Of a stretch of DNA of 64,000 bases, positions 27,051 to 39,540 are shown one piece after another. Below the pieces are notes generated by a model. The model did not search any database. It saw only the letters and a program-made list of their open reading frames with translations, and was not told the DNA's origin. Source of the stretch: Eopsaltria australis (lineage: Eukaryota; Chordata; Aves; Passeriformes; Petroicidae); assembly GCA_034509425.1 (NCBI GenBank), contig JAVTVJ010000076.1, positions 1,302,001 through 1,366,000 of the forward strand. Reading direction: 5' to 3'. Made by a program: the position numbers and the translations under genes. Within the stretch, counting starts at the first letter, position 1. Every line of letters starts with the position of its first letter.

Positions 27051-30000
27051 AGGGCACAGCAAGAGCACAGGTTGAGCACTGGCCCAAGCTGACTCTTGGG
27101 TTACTCCTGGCTCTGACTCCGGACACCTCTCCCACACAGATCTGCTGGTGGAGAGGAGAGGAGCAGCAGGCCTAGCGCAGTGTGGGTGCCAGCGGGTCTG
27201 TTTCAGATGTTCTCTGGACTGAGGGATGGTTCAGCCAATTCTTTAGAGCAGATGTAACCAGTGTCTGCTGCTCCAGTACAGATTTTAGTGATCCTCAGCA
27301 CTTGCTCTATTTTATTGATTTTTTTTTTTCCTTAATTTCTTGTCATACTCTTTTCATGCTTATTTTATTACTTTTGATTCTCATCTTGGTTTCACTTCTA
27401 ATATACCTTCATACTTGTGTTGTATCTGCTTCTTCCTGTGCCTAGAATAACCTCTAAGTTCTTAGATGCTAATTGCTTCTTTCTCTGTCTGTGTCAGAAG
27501 GTTTTTTTTTCCTACTTAGGATTCCAGTGCTGTTACCTTCGTGAGCTCTGTTTGACTCATCAGTATCTGTATTCTGTATCTTAGTCTCCATTCTTTATTC
27601 TGTAACCTCCCTAGGAATAGGATAGCATTGTATATCATACTGTCAGAGACACAAATGCTATCAGCTATTGTATCAATACAAGGAGTTTTTTTCTTCCTCT
27701 ACAATATCAGTGGGAGGGACATGGGTATAAGTACTACATGGGCCAGGGAGCTGCAGTGCAAGTAGCATGTGGCAGCTGACAGGTTACTCCACAGGTAAAT
27801 CACTGTTTGACTGGAGGCAACAGCTTCAAGAATGACTCTTACTGTGCTAACGAATTATTTTGAAAACAGTTACAGGTAAGACAGAATCACCAGCCAAAGA
27901 TCAAGGTGAAGTGTGGGTCTCACATCACTTTCCTGGCTGTAGGATTGGGCCAGAGGTTGTTCCCAAGGATGGATGATGCTGCTGCTGCTTCAGGCTCACT
28001 TTGCATGCAGGTTCTCTTGGGAGAGGTGTTTGAGCTGGTCCTGAGCAAAGCTGGAGAGCCAGCTAACACTGAAGTGGATCCTCTCTTATCTGCCAGCATA
28101 GATAGAGTAGTCATATATCATCTTTCTGAGGTGTGCAAGAAGGCTGGACTGGCCAGACTGTATTCTAAAATACTGTAGAATTGCTTGGTTCATTAAAATG
28201 TGATTTTTCCTTGTTTGTGCTGTAAACCATTGTGTGTTTGGAAGCAGGGTGGGGAGACTAGGGAGGATGTTAGTGTTACTCTGGAATATGCTTCTGGATG
28301 CCAGCTTGGATCTCTGGGTTAGGCTGTCAGTAATCTCTCTTCTGTCAGATCCAGTACTTAGAGTTACTGTGCTGGTGGTGTGTGATTGCCTTCTTTTGAA
28401 TATCTGTTTATCTTAGTACTGTGCAGTGTCCCGTATCTCTCTGCTGTGTTATGAATGACATCTAGGTCACTGTCTTCTTGCCTTTATATTCTTCTGGAAG
28501 CTGGGTTAAATATGACTGAAATTAGCCTAAATGTTGCTAAAGTAAGACCCTGTGAGTTCTTCATTCCAGGCTGTGATCATTCTGCTCTGTTCAGGTGGCT
28601 TTTGGGCCATGCTATAAAAATCTTTCATAAATTGAAAATAAACCAAAATAGTCTTTTGCTGAGATGCTGAGAATTTAAAAAGAATTAAATAATGAATTTA
28701 GGTGAACTGAAGAATTTATGCTCAAAGATGTAAGGGGTAACCAGGAGCCTGCATCACGATAATGTTGGAAATCAGGGAAAGCCTCAGCCTGACTGTCTGA
28801 GCAAAGATCTTGGTAAGGACACTGCAAATACTGAGAATTAGCAAAAATCTTTAAGCGACAGTTCATCAAGGAATAAATCTGTTCTCTTAAGTTGGTACAG
28901 CTTTATAGTAGAGTGCCAGAATTTCAGGTTAGGAGGACAATCCTTGAAAATTATGCTGAGTTAGACATTTTAAGGGGAATGAAATATAGTCTCCTACTCA
29001 TTTCAGTAGAAGGAAAACAAATAGTAAAGATAAGTTGTCATGGAATGAGAGTGACTCCAGGCTTGAAGGTAGTTTAGATGTCATTCAAAGAATACATGAG
29101 TACTGTTTGTTTCTTTTTTTACTTGGGTGATATGGAAAATTTTAAAAAATCCAAATCAAAACAACTCAACCCACTGATGGTGATCATATAACATCTCACA
29201 CGAGACAGGGCAACTTGGAGAGCAAGAGGCACACATTCTTCTTCCTCAGAGTATTGCAGGAACTGAGTTATGAAATTTAAGCAATCTGGAAGCCAGGTTT
29301 TGTAATCGGTGAAATCAGGAAGGGACGAGCTAATTGAGGAAAAACAAATCTAAATGTTTCAGAGGGCACATGAGAAACATATTGCTTATTTGAACAAGTG
29401 TCTTTCAAAACTCAAGTGTTACCTGAGGGCATTTTGAGATTCAGTCACTCCAAAGCACTTAAAATAATTTTAATAAAATTATAATTAGAAGGAGTAATGT
29501 TCCTGTAAAAATTGTAAAAAATTGAAAATGGTTCTAAAAGAGTATATAAATAATTGACTATAATTATGAAAGAACTCTGACATCAATTTGTAGCTCTGAC
29601 TGCCATGTGAGTAATCTGATGTATTTTCTTAACTGTTTTAAATACTGGGGATTGCTTTGCTTTTAGCATGCATGTGACTTAATTTATAAATTTTTCCATG
29701 GGTTTTTAATGACTTGCAGCAATGAATTTTATAAACCATGTGCACAGTTGTATTGGTAATCTCTAAATTTGCATTTTAAAAGTGCCTGAACATGTCAGAT
29801 AGTTGTGCTTATAAAGGGTATTGAACTCTGCTTTCCTAAAGATTTGGCTAAGCGTCTGTGTATTTCTATAAGTTTTTAAAGTTTTTTCTTATTTCCTTTC
29901 TTTTTCCTCTTTTTTTTAAAATAAAAGTTTGTTATTATGTGGTTGATTTTAGCTGGATGTTGTGAAGGAATGAGAGATGGTAGTATTTGTTTCCATTTTC

Positions 30001-32201
30001 CACCAGTCAGTGTTGTCTAATTCCACCAACTTTTGATGGAGGGGTAGTTCTTAAAGTCATGCACTTTATACAAACTTAAGAAATGGTTAAGGAGGGAGGA
30101 TGGAGGAGGGAGAGATAAAAATGTTGAACACACAACAACAGAGTTGGCAGAAAGCCTGTGGTTTTTTTAGCCTGCTGTGTAACCCATCAGACTGTACATT
30201 GGTCAGCCAATTAGTACATTCATTTAGTCAAATCATCCATTGGTGCAGTGCCTCTTGTGGAATCCGTAGTTCAGGGATATAGGTGAGGACTGAGGATGCT
30301 GGAGGTGAAGCTGAGGTTATTGTGGTTGGATGATGCATACTTGTAGGTATTAAATGACACATTGTGAAAATAATCAGATCTGGCTGGTGCCTCAAATCAT
30401 GGCAAAGCTTGGGTTTGAGTCTCGTGTTCCTTTTCTGCTGGAGCATCAATAGCCTAGCTCAAATCTCACAGTAGACTGTGTAGCTGTGGTTTAGGGATGG
30501 CGTTGGAATTGCATGTATTCTTCCCATAGTTAGGACAGATTAAATAAATTCTGATTATTTTAGTTCCAGGGGGCTTAACATTTGTATGTAAAGACTAAAT
30601 TGAAAAAAGAAAAATTACCAGGGTAATGATATTCCACAAACTGAAGTATCCTGAAACTGGTGGACTGATTTTTTTGTAGTAACATTTTTTATGTTGGAGA
30701 GTCAAAATGCAGTTGTGTGAATTCTATAGTTAATGCTAGAAAATACTTTTTTCTGTCTGTTTCTTTATTAATACAGACCAGGCTTTTTTTTCAATGCCAC
30801 TGTTAGCATCTTCATGGAGACTATTATTTTGCCAAGGAAGTACCTCCTGGATGTCCTTATTCCTTCTCTTTCCATTATTTCTGCTACTGACATCCACTGC
30901 TAAACCTTGAGCACTGCATTTATTGTCAGAATTTGGTTTTTATCACAGTGTCCTCCCTACTGACTTGAGTGAAATGATCCCAGTGGGAGCCATGAACTGC
31001 TGCATTTTGACATCAGGTTTCATAACCTTTCTTTACATTAATAATACTTTGCTGAAAGAATACTTTTCTGAAGTACTTGTGGGAAGTGATAGGCACAGCA
31101 AAATGGTATCCAGAAATATCTGTTATTTCTTCCATGTAATCAGACCACTGGTGGTAGAGGAGAGGAACTCTGTAGTCTGCTCTTGCCTGCTTTCAGCTCT
31201 ACACAACATTTAGCTTCTTTGATGTCTATAAAGCAGTTAGAAAATTGTGAGCTTTTACAGGCTTTTTTTTTTTTTTTGGTGGGTGTGCATGAAGCTCTAT
31301 TGCTCTCACACATATCTCTCTTTCAATTAGTGTAAGCAGTTTTCTTTGGAATGGTTTGTGTGCTATTGGTTTCTGTTCTTTTCTGTTTTTCACTTGGGAG
31401 TAGGATAGGAAAGAGAAGGGAAAGCAGGAATTTACATTAATCTAAAACTTGCTGGAGGCATTACAGAAATTTTTTTTACTTTGATTGGACATTAGTTTAT
31501 AAGATACCAGTCTTTCTGTGTTGCACTTCTGACACTTCAGTCTGAGGGAGCAAAGCTTCACACTTAAGTAAAAAGGCTGTGTTCTTAAAACCAAAAGTTC
31601 CAGTTCTTCCAGTGTTCATGTCCTTCCTACAAAATGCTAGAAATAACTGAGTGGGTAGCAACTAGTTATCCGGCGTTTGGACTACGTTAAGACTTTCCTT
31701 CAGCAGAAAGATTATCTGGATTGCATTATTGCCTAATCCATTATGCTTAAAGCAGTCTTGACACTTGATTAAGTAATGGGTAAATCTGTTTTCAGAGGTC
31801 TGTTCATGCATGGATTTCTTCTTAATCCTTAGTTCAAGCCTCATTTTGGAAACAAGATTTTGGCAGAACTTTCTTGTGGTTGGTTTTAGCAGAATCCTCG
31901 GCCCATCTCTGATCCTAAAACATCTACTTGCTACTCAGTGGACAGTGTTTCAGAAGCGTATCTCCCTCTGACAACCATGACTTCGGGAGGTGTTGGCAAT
32001 ATGGATTTGACAGGATGTCTTTCTTTTTTCTCATCAACACCAGCAGTATGAAGCTTACTCTGTTTGGAACTTCTCTAAGCATTGGCCATAAGCTCTGGCC
32101 AGTTTTGAGACTCCTGGGGGGATCAGTGCAGATAAAGAAAATAATGCTATTAGAGTGAAAAAAGGATAGAATATGTCTTGTGGTGCACTCAAAGTATACT
32201 T

Positions 32202-32490
32202 TCATGGAGTCATAGGAACACACAGGTGGAATGGACCTTGGGAGACCCTGTGGTCCCAGATTCCTGGTCAAAGCAAGGCCAGTTAGGGGAGGTTGCTCGA
32301 GGTCTTTACTAGTTAAGTTTCAAGGGTCTCCAGAGACGGAGAGTCCACAATCATTTTGGGCAACCTGCTCCAATATTCAGCCACCCTCAAATGAAAATTT
32401 TTCTTCCTTGGGTCTAAACAGTTTCCCATACTTGGGCTTGTCTGTTGCCTCTTGTCTTAGCCTTGGGTACCTCTGAGACAAGCCTGGTTT
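32202..32490 (-). mobile_element. CR1 LINE fragment in TMEM135 intron 1, minus orientation
   Basis: The plus strand shows the complement of a CR1 3' end: 'tcatggagtcatagga', 'ggtggaatggaccttggga', then 'gagactccaca'-like and 'gggcaacctgctccaatatt' blocks and the later 'gtctgttgcctcttgtctta' block. It is diverged and 5'-truncated, and lies antisense to the host transcript. Confidence 0.8.
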
Positions 32491-33169
32491 GCTACATCTT
32501 CCCTTTAGCTAATTGCAGAATTTCTGTAGACAAAGCAAAGTGTGAGGACCTTTAGTGTTTGAGTCACTAAATAAGCTATTCATTGTAATACATGGGGCAT
32601 ACATTAAACTGACCTAAAAGAATGTTTATTTTTTAGACTGAGCCTGTTTTTTGCTATAGGCAGTTTTTTAGTAGTCCAATTCTATAAAATATGTCAGGAA
32701 TGTATTGTTCTTCCAGCAGATGGTGAACATTTTTTGAGGACTTGCAGTAATTCAGTTGAAGTAGAAAAGCTTTAAAAATACATCACCACTTCACAGACAA
32801 TGTGTGAGGCCTCTACTTTTATTCCTTTAATGATATTCTGAACATGATTGTGTGTTTGTCCAATTATCTTGAAGACAAAACTCTGTAGATATATCACATC
32901 TTAAAAGTTTTGATACCTGGCAGACAATGTTTCTGACAATTATGGCCAACGGTAACAAGGTAATAAAATTCCTCCTATACTTCCCATTTCATATTGCTTG
33001 ATATATTTCCTGGTATAAATACTGTAACGGCTGGAACAAGTTCAAAGGAAATCTTTGTGGTATTGTTCATAAAGTTTAAGAGGCTTTATTTTACTACCCG
33101 AGTGAGCATGTCTCATTTTCCGTTTTTCTTTTTCTTTATGATGTGCAGAAAAGTGCCTAACTGAATTAA

Positions 33170-33364
<195 letters not shown>

Positions 33365-35524
33365 TAAAGCCATTTTTGTACAACTTTTCAATTTGTATAA
33401 TAATTTGTCTCTTTTTGTAATAGACTTGTTTGTGATGTTTTGGAGTAAGAAAAGCTACAGCAATCATCTTGATTTCTGGTCTTACCATTTGAATATGAAA
33501 CTTTCTTTTATTGAATTATTTTATTCTCATTTTTGTAATCTTCTGGATGAGTAAACAAGTCAAGGTATCCACTTTGCTTCTCTTTCTGTTTTACTGATTC
33601 AAAATACATTGTTGCAGGAAATTCAAATTCTGGATTCTGGAGGGGAATTAAGAAGGCCTAATCTTTGTTTCCTAGAAATAATTGATGTAATTTGATATTG
33701 GTTTCTATTTTCCTAATGCAGAGACTGTGATAACTTTAATTATCCTGAACTTTATCCAGCCATCCAAGTTTGTACTTTTCCTTATGGTCATAAACGAAGG
33801 AAATCCCAGCACAGCTTTTGGGATTCTGTAAGATACAGTCTTGGTCTGAAAAATGAGCATAAAGGGCACTTCTGTATTGTGTTTCCAGCATATATTTCAA
33901 GTAACTATCAGGATAGTTAAAAATGAAACACTGCGGTTTATTAATATGATGATGCATTTATTGTAAGAGCTATTACACATAGACATGTAAAGCCTGTAGT
34001 AGCTATGAATGTTTGAAAGTTAACTGGCAGCACACTTGACAGCTCCTCTAAAAGATAAACCCATTATGCCCTACTTCTAAATTTATTTAGAGACCTCTAA
34101 ACTTTCCTTCAAAGCTGAAAGAGAAGGCAGAGAAGAAGAGAAGTTGACTGAGGAGCCATGGAATCCTTTTCAAGTAAATAATTTGCAAAGTTCAAAGTGA
34201 ATCTATAAGTAATGAGATCTAAGGAATATGATGTTTTCTAGAAATCTAGGTTGCATTAATATAGATTTATCTTTATTCCTCTGAACTGTAGATGCTCTTT
34301 GTTATTCTGCCATGTATTTGCCTTGAAATCCGCAGTGCTTTACTCCAGTGCTGTAGTTAAATGTTATTTTCTAAATTAAGCTGGTATGGTTGTAAGTTGT
34401 ATGGTTTTCAGCAGTTCCTGTTACAGAAGGTGTTAGCCATCTAGCAGATCTGTGACTATGCCTGTGCTGGTCGGTGGAGTGGGTAAGAGATGAGTGTCTT
34501 ACAAGCCAGTTGGCATGGCGTCACCTTCACCCATGTAGAGCATAGCTGTCTAAAGCTATTCTGACCTCCAGAACAGCATGGCCAGATGCAGACTGGGTAA
34601 TGGTAATGCTGGCTGTCCTGCAAGTCTCCTTGAAGCATTGTTTGGGTTGACCTAGGTCGGAACCATGTAAAGGGCAATTACAACAATTAAATGTGACAAG
34701 GGATACGTGTAAGTACTTACCCTGCCATTGGTACAGCCGTGCTGCACAGTAACCAGCCAGAATCTTGGGAAGTGTACGTGCTTTTTCTGTTGCAGAGAGA
34801 TGCCTGTGAGGAATAAACAGCTGCAGCAGAATCCTTGCTGGCAGAGTCTCTGCACACTGCCCACCACCTGCAATTGCAGGACTTGCAACTAAAAGTTTGT
34901 TGGCTGGAGTGCTGATTGAAACTGGTGAACTGAAATCACCAATAGAGGCAAAACAAACATTTAAGGCAGTCATGGGAATGGTGCCTGTTGAAGTACATGA
35001 ATGTCCAATTGTAATGTGAATTTTTCAACTTTTCTGTCCAAAATGAAATTTAGAGCCTCAGCAATTGAGTGGCTAGGATATGTAAGAGCTATTTAATGAC
35101 ATTTCAGAAAACAATGGATAACATGTTTGTCAGAGAAGAGATACTTTCCAAACTTACTTATATCCTATGAAGAATGAGTACATACCTGGTGGTGATCCAC
35201 GTGGTGCATTTTGCATGAAAGCCCAAGTGCCTTTGACAAGAGTGCTTGCTAGGACTCTTCAAGAAGAAAAGCCCTCTGTCTTCCAGGAATTCATAAATGA
35301 TTAGCAAGTAGTTAATATATATGAAACAAAACAAGGCATAAATAGTTGGTTTTCATAGTAGAAAGAGGTTGCCAGTGAAGTTTCTGTTATGTCCTTTGTT
35401 TTGGATATACCTAAGGAATCTGGAAAAGGCACTGAACACTAGTATGAGAGATTGTATGAGATTATTTAGGGTACAGAAATCTTACTCTCATAGATTTCAG
35501 AAAGATCTGTTGATTAAAATCACT

Positions 35525-35765
35525 TACGAAATTTGATAGAGAAAAGTGCGAAGTAGTGCATCAGGAAGGAAAAAAGCAGCTCTGTGCTTACTTGGGGGAT
35601 GGGCTTTAAACCAGCTCTGATTAATCAGGAAGGTGTTTGAGGATCATTATGGGTAAGTTCTTTGAACAAGTCACTTCAGCACTTGAAGATGGTCAAGGAG
35701 CCTAGTGAGTGTTGTTTGGAGAAAAAATGAGACCACACCAGGAAGCCGAATGTATACATGACACC
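35525..35765 (+). mobile_element. CR1-like LINE fragment, plus orientation
   Basis: The string 'gagaaaagtgcgaagtagtg' and what follows resembles the CR1 ORF2 region after the reverse transcriptase core (a 'KCKV.HLG'-like block), with later blocks like 'gattatgg' and 'gagaccacacc'. The copy is badly decayed with stops in every frame. The assignment rests on remembered consensus and is weaker than for the other CR1 copies. Confidence 0.5.
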
Positions 35766-38579
35766 TTTACAAGCTGAGTACTGTATGCCTTTTTAAGAGT
35801 TTCTCCTAAGATCATAATGTTGAAAAGTCATTCACTTGGAATGTACTTAATGTCTTGTACTTAATATACTTGTCTTGCAGCCTGAGCCATATAAGCTTGC
35901 TTCTCTCACCTGCTCTTGGGTGGTTGATGGAGGATGGAAATATGAGACTTCAGTCCTTTTTTTTTTTTTAACCAATTTGTGTATTTTTTAATATTTATAT
36001 TTTTTAATGTTTTGATTGAAGTTGTGTTTTTCTTTGAATTCACTGCTGTGGGATACAGTGTACTTCCTTCAGTAGCCCCTGAGAGCAAGAGTAATGGTAT
36101 GTGATTATCCAGGAAAGAATGTGATTTGGTGCTGTACATTTTAAACCATCAAAGAAATACCAGTACCTCTGTTTCTGCATAACTGGCCTGAGTATTTCTG
36201 GGCTTGATTTGCAACCATGGAAAGAGATTGTCTGAGACTGTGAAGACCTTGATGCTCTCCATCTAGTTCTAGATAGTGATGAGAGATTGGATGTGATAGA
36301 TTTGTGCAGTAACATATATGCTGCAGTTTTTGTATCTGTTTTTGATTGAAAGGTATATTATAGCAGCAGCAGTAACTCAGAAGCAGAATTGTCCAGCAAG
36401 CCCCATGCAGTTGATTGCTCTTACCTTCCTAGACCAAATGGATTAAAGGGTTTATAGCTGGACACATTAACTTTAGTTTCTTCCTTTCAACTAGGGAAAA
36501 CTACCAAAATTGAAACTGATGCAAATATATTCTCAAGGATGTGAAGCTTTAGGCAAGAATGTGGAATTAAAATAATTTCAGGCATTGTTTAATACTTTCA
36601 CCATTTCACAGGTGGGTGAAATTTCAAAAATACCTAAATCCAATGTCAGCAATGACTTAAGCAGTGGATAGATGTTCTTGTTTGAGAAGGGATTGCCAAG
36701 CTAACATGACTGGCTTTTTTTTAGCTCCTGTTTTTTTTTTGTGTGGTGAATTAGGATCTATGTACAGGCTGCTCTATTGGCAGGGCAGTGAGGGTGATGA
36801 TCTCTGTTACGGATGTGTGACAGTCCAGCTGGGGGTTGTAATCTCTCCCGCTGGTGAGATCCAGAAGACTACATCTGTCCGGGCTTCAGACTGAAGTGCT
36901 GAGTTCCTGTGTTGACAGGCATTGCATCTGTTAAATGAAAGGTGTGATTTTTAGGTTTATAGTTTAATTACCTCACAAAGACATGGTTCTCTTAGTCTAG
37001 CAACCAGAGTAATTAAGTTTGTCCATGTACAGCTTGTACATTGAGAAATTAGATGCATGACCCGAAAGAACTCCTAGTTCTTATTCCAATTTCTATCCAC
37101 AGAACATGTGAAAATAACCATGCAAATAATAACACAATCAAATTTTCATTTACTTTAGGAGAAGTTTAAATGTTTCAGTTAGTGACTGTACATTTTTATT
37201 TCAACTAGACTTTATTATGTAAAATGTGTTACTGTTGTTTCCGAAATCTTGTCAAACCAAACATGGAAGCATTTGTAAAAGCATTCTAAACCATGCCAAA
37301 AGAACAAATTATTGTTTCTTTCCCACAGAAAAGGCATTTGTTCTGTTACTTAACAGGTGTGTCTGGTAAGATGTGTTCATACTTATTAAGATGCTTAAAA
37401 TGACTTCTCTGAAACTTCATACAGTAATTACTTTCTGAGAGAGTCCTAATAATGAACTTTAGCTCCTGCAGCATTTGGCATTGTCATCCTGAGAAATTAT
37501 CCTTTTGCAGCCGTGGGAATGAGCAGTGTGTGTAATTGCCATTACATCACTTGCTGCTGATACACTGGCTCTCTTTTCACTTACGAACATAAGCTGGCAT
37601 TGCTCGCTGGTAATGTTATTTTTGCAGAAGTATGAAATGAGGCTGCTCATGCCTTTGACGGCAAGAATAAAAGCTAATCAGATGGTGTTGATTAATTATC
37701 TTTGTTCTGTCTTCTGTGTTGTCAACATGAAATTTTGTCTAAGAAAATGTCCTCTTCTACCCTGTGTGTGCCATTTTGTTTGTTTATTTTATTTGCTCTG
37801 TTTTTGGAAAGGTAGATTTCACTGTAACGCTTTGTTTTCGCACTGATAGTGCTTGTCAGCTGAGCAGCATTGGTATAATTGAAGTATGTGTATTATCATG
37901 CTGCCAAATGTCAGGAATCTGACTCTTGTTTGCCTCTGATCAGCCTGAGTAAGTTTGAAGGTGCAGGTCCTCTGAACAGACCAAACATGGTGGGTGACAT
38001 TGTGTCTGACATGCTGTCAGACCTTGCTGTCACCCAAACAGCAGTTTGGATTTCTTCCTTTAATAGTGACCATTTTAGAGAAAGATTTTTCTTAGATATT
38101 GCCATTTGTGTAAGTCTTTTTTTCAGCTCTTATTCTTGAAGGAATTTTGATAGTTGGAATTGTGTGGACTCTAAAAGAAATCCAGATGTAGCTGCAAAAA
38201 TGGGGGCTTTCCTAGCTTAATAGGACTGGGAATTCACAGTTGCTTCCATTTGTAATGTACAGTCTGATTCCTTGGTTTACTGCAAATGTGTATTTTTTTG
38301 TTTTTAGCATCAGTGGATTGTCTGTTTGGAGTGTGGCATGTATTATAATTATTTGATTTGATTTGTCTCACCTGATTGCATCACTACATTCCACAAGGCA
38401 GATCTTCCTGAAGATGTATTTGGACAAGTAGCAAAGAGATGAGTGGCTATAAGGTCTTTTAGAAGATTTTTCTGTAATTAGTATCTGCATCTTTTGAAAA
38501 ATATGTCTTGGAAGACTCTGCTTTCCTGGAAGAAGAGTATCCATTTAAATGAAATGAAGACATTAATGAAGTGTTTCAG

Positions 38580-38665
38580 GTGTTTAATGTTTATGAAGCA
38601 CTTTGGGAACTCCTCTGAGAATTATCCAACTGTAAAAATACATTGATTAGTGATTATTAGTAAGT
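38580..38665 (+). repeat. L2/CR1-type LINE tail relic (candidate)
   Basis: The order 'tgtttatgaagcactttggg', an 'aactcctctgagaa' block and a 'gtaaaaatacattgatta' ending with ATT-rich sequence resembles the 3' end of ancient amniote LINEs (compare 'tttgtaaagcgctttgagatc'). The match is short and diverged, just upstream of exon 3. Confidence 0.4.
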
Positions 38666-38736
38666 ACAAATTAATGTAAGAAGACATAATTAATAAATAA
38701 TTTGTAGTATTATAATACAGATAAAATACGGTGTGA

Positions 38737-38880
<144 letters not shown>

Positions 38881-39424
38881 TAGGGTTTGTGTTTATGTAT
38901 TTTCAGCTTAGTATAATAATGTTTCTTGTTTTGGTTGTTTGATGATTGACATTTGACAATTCAGTGGGCTTATTGTGCTGGAAATACAGTTCATTTGAAG
39001 TACCGTCTTTTACAACCTTAAATTTAAATCTAAAAAGCTACAGTGAAAAAACACTTTACAAACATTGTTTCATGTTTGTGGTTTGTTTGTCTTGTTTAAT
39101 GTGCAATTGCATTGCTCAGGGTTGCCTGATAAAGCTTGATTGCTTAGGGCTTCCTAATGAAATGATGATTTTGTTCTTGTTTGTTTTTTAAAATATAATT
39201 TGGGCAATCTTTGCAATTAGTCACGAAGAGGGAGAATGCTGATCTCTTAACAATGTGACATTAGTTAAGATGGAGGAATTATAGGATGTTGTGGAGAAAA
39301 CTGTGGATGAGCTGAAAATAATTCAAATTGGATGAAATGTAATAGTACAAAAAGCAAAGCCTTTCACTTCAGGAGAGGTGCTGAAGTTCAGCTGTCAATG
39401 GTAGGTTCATTATGAAAGCGTGAA

Positions 39425-39540
39425 GGGGAGGAAGAAAGCTCTGAGTAATCCAAGGATAGCCCAAAGCTGCCATTTGTAATGTGGGGAGGAAGAAAGCTCT
39501 GAGTAATCCAAGGATAGCCCAAAGCTGCCATTTGTAATGT
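39425..39540. repeat. Exact 58-bp tandem duplication
   Basis: A 58-base unit beginning ggggaggaagaaagctctga and ending catttgtaatgt is present twice head to tail (39425-39482 and 39483-39540) without a mismatch, followed by two more matching bases. The unit is unique-sequence DNA, not a simple repeat, so the duplication is recent, polymorphic or an assembly artefact. Confidence 0.95.
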
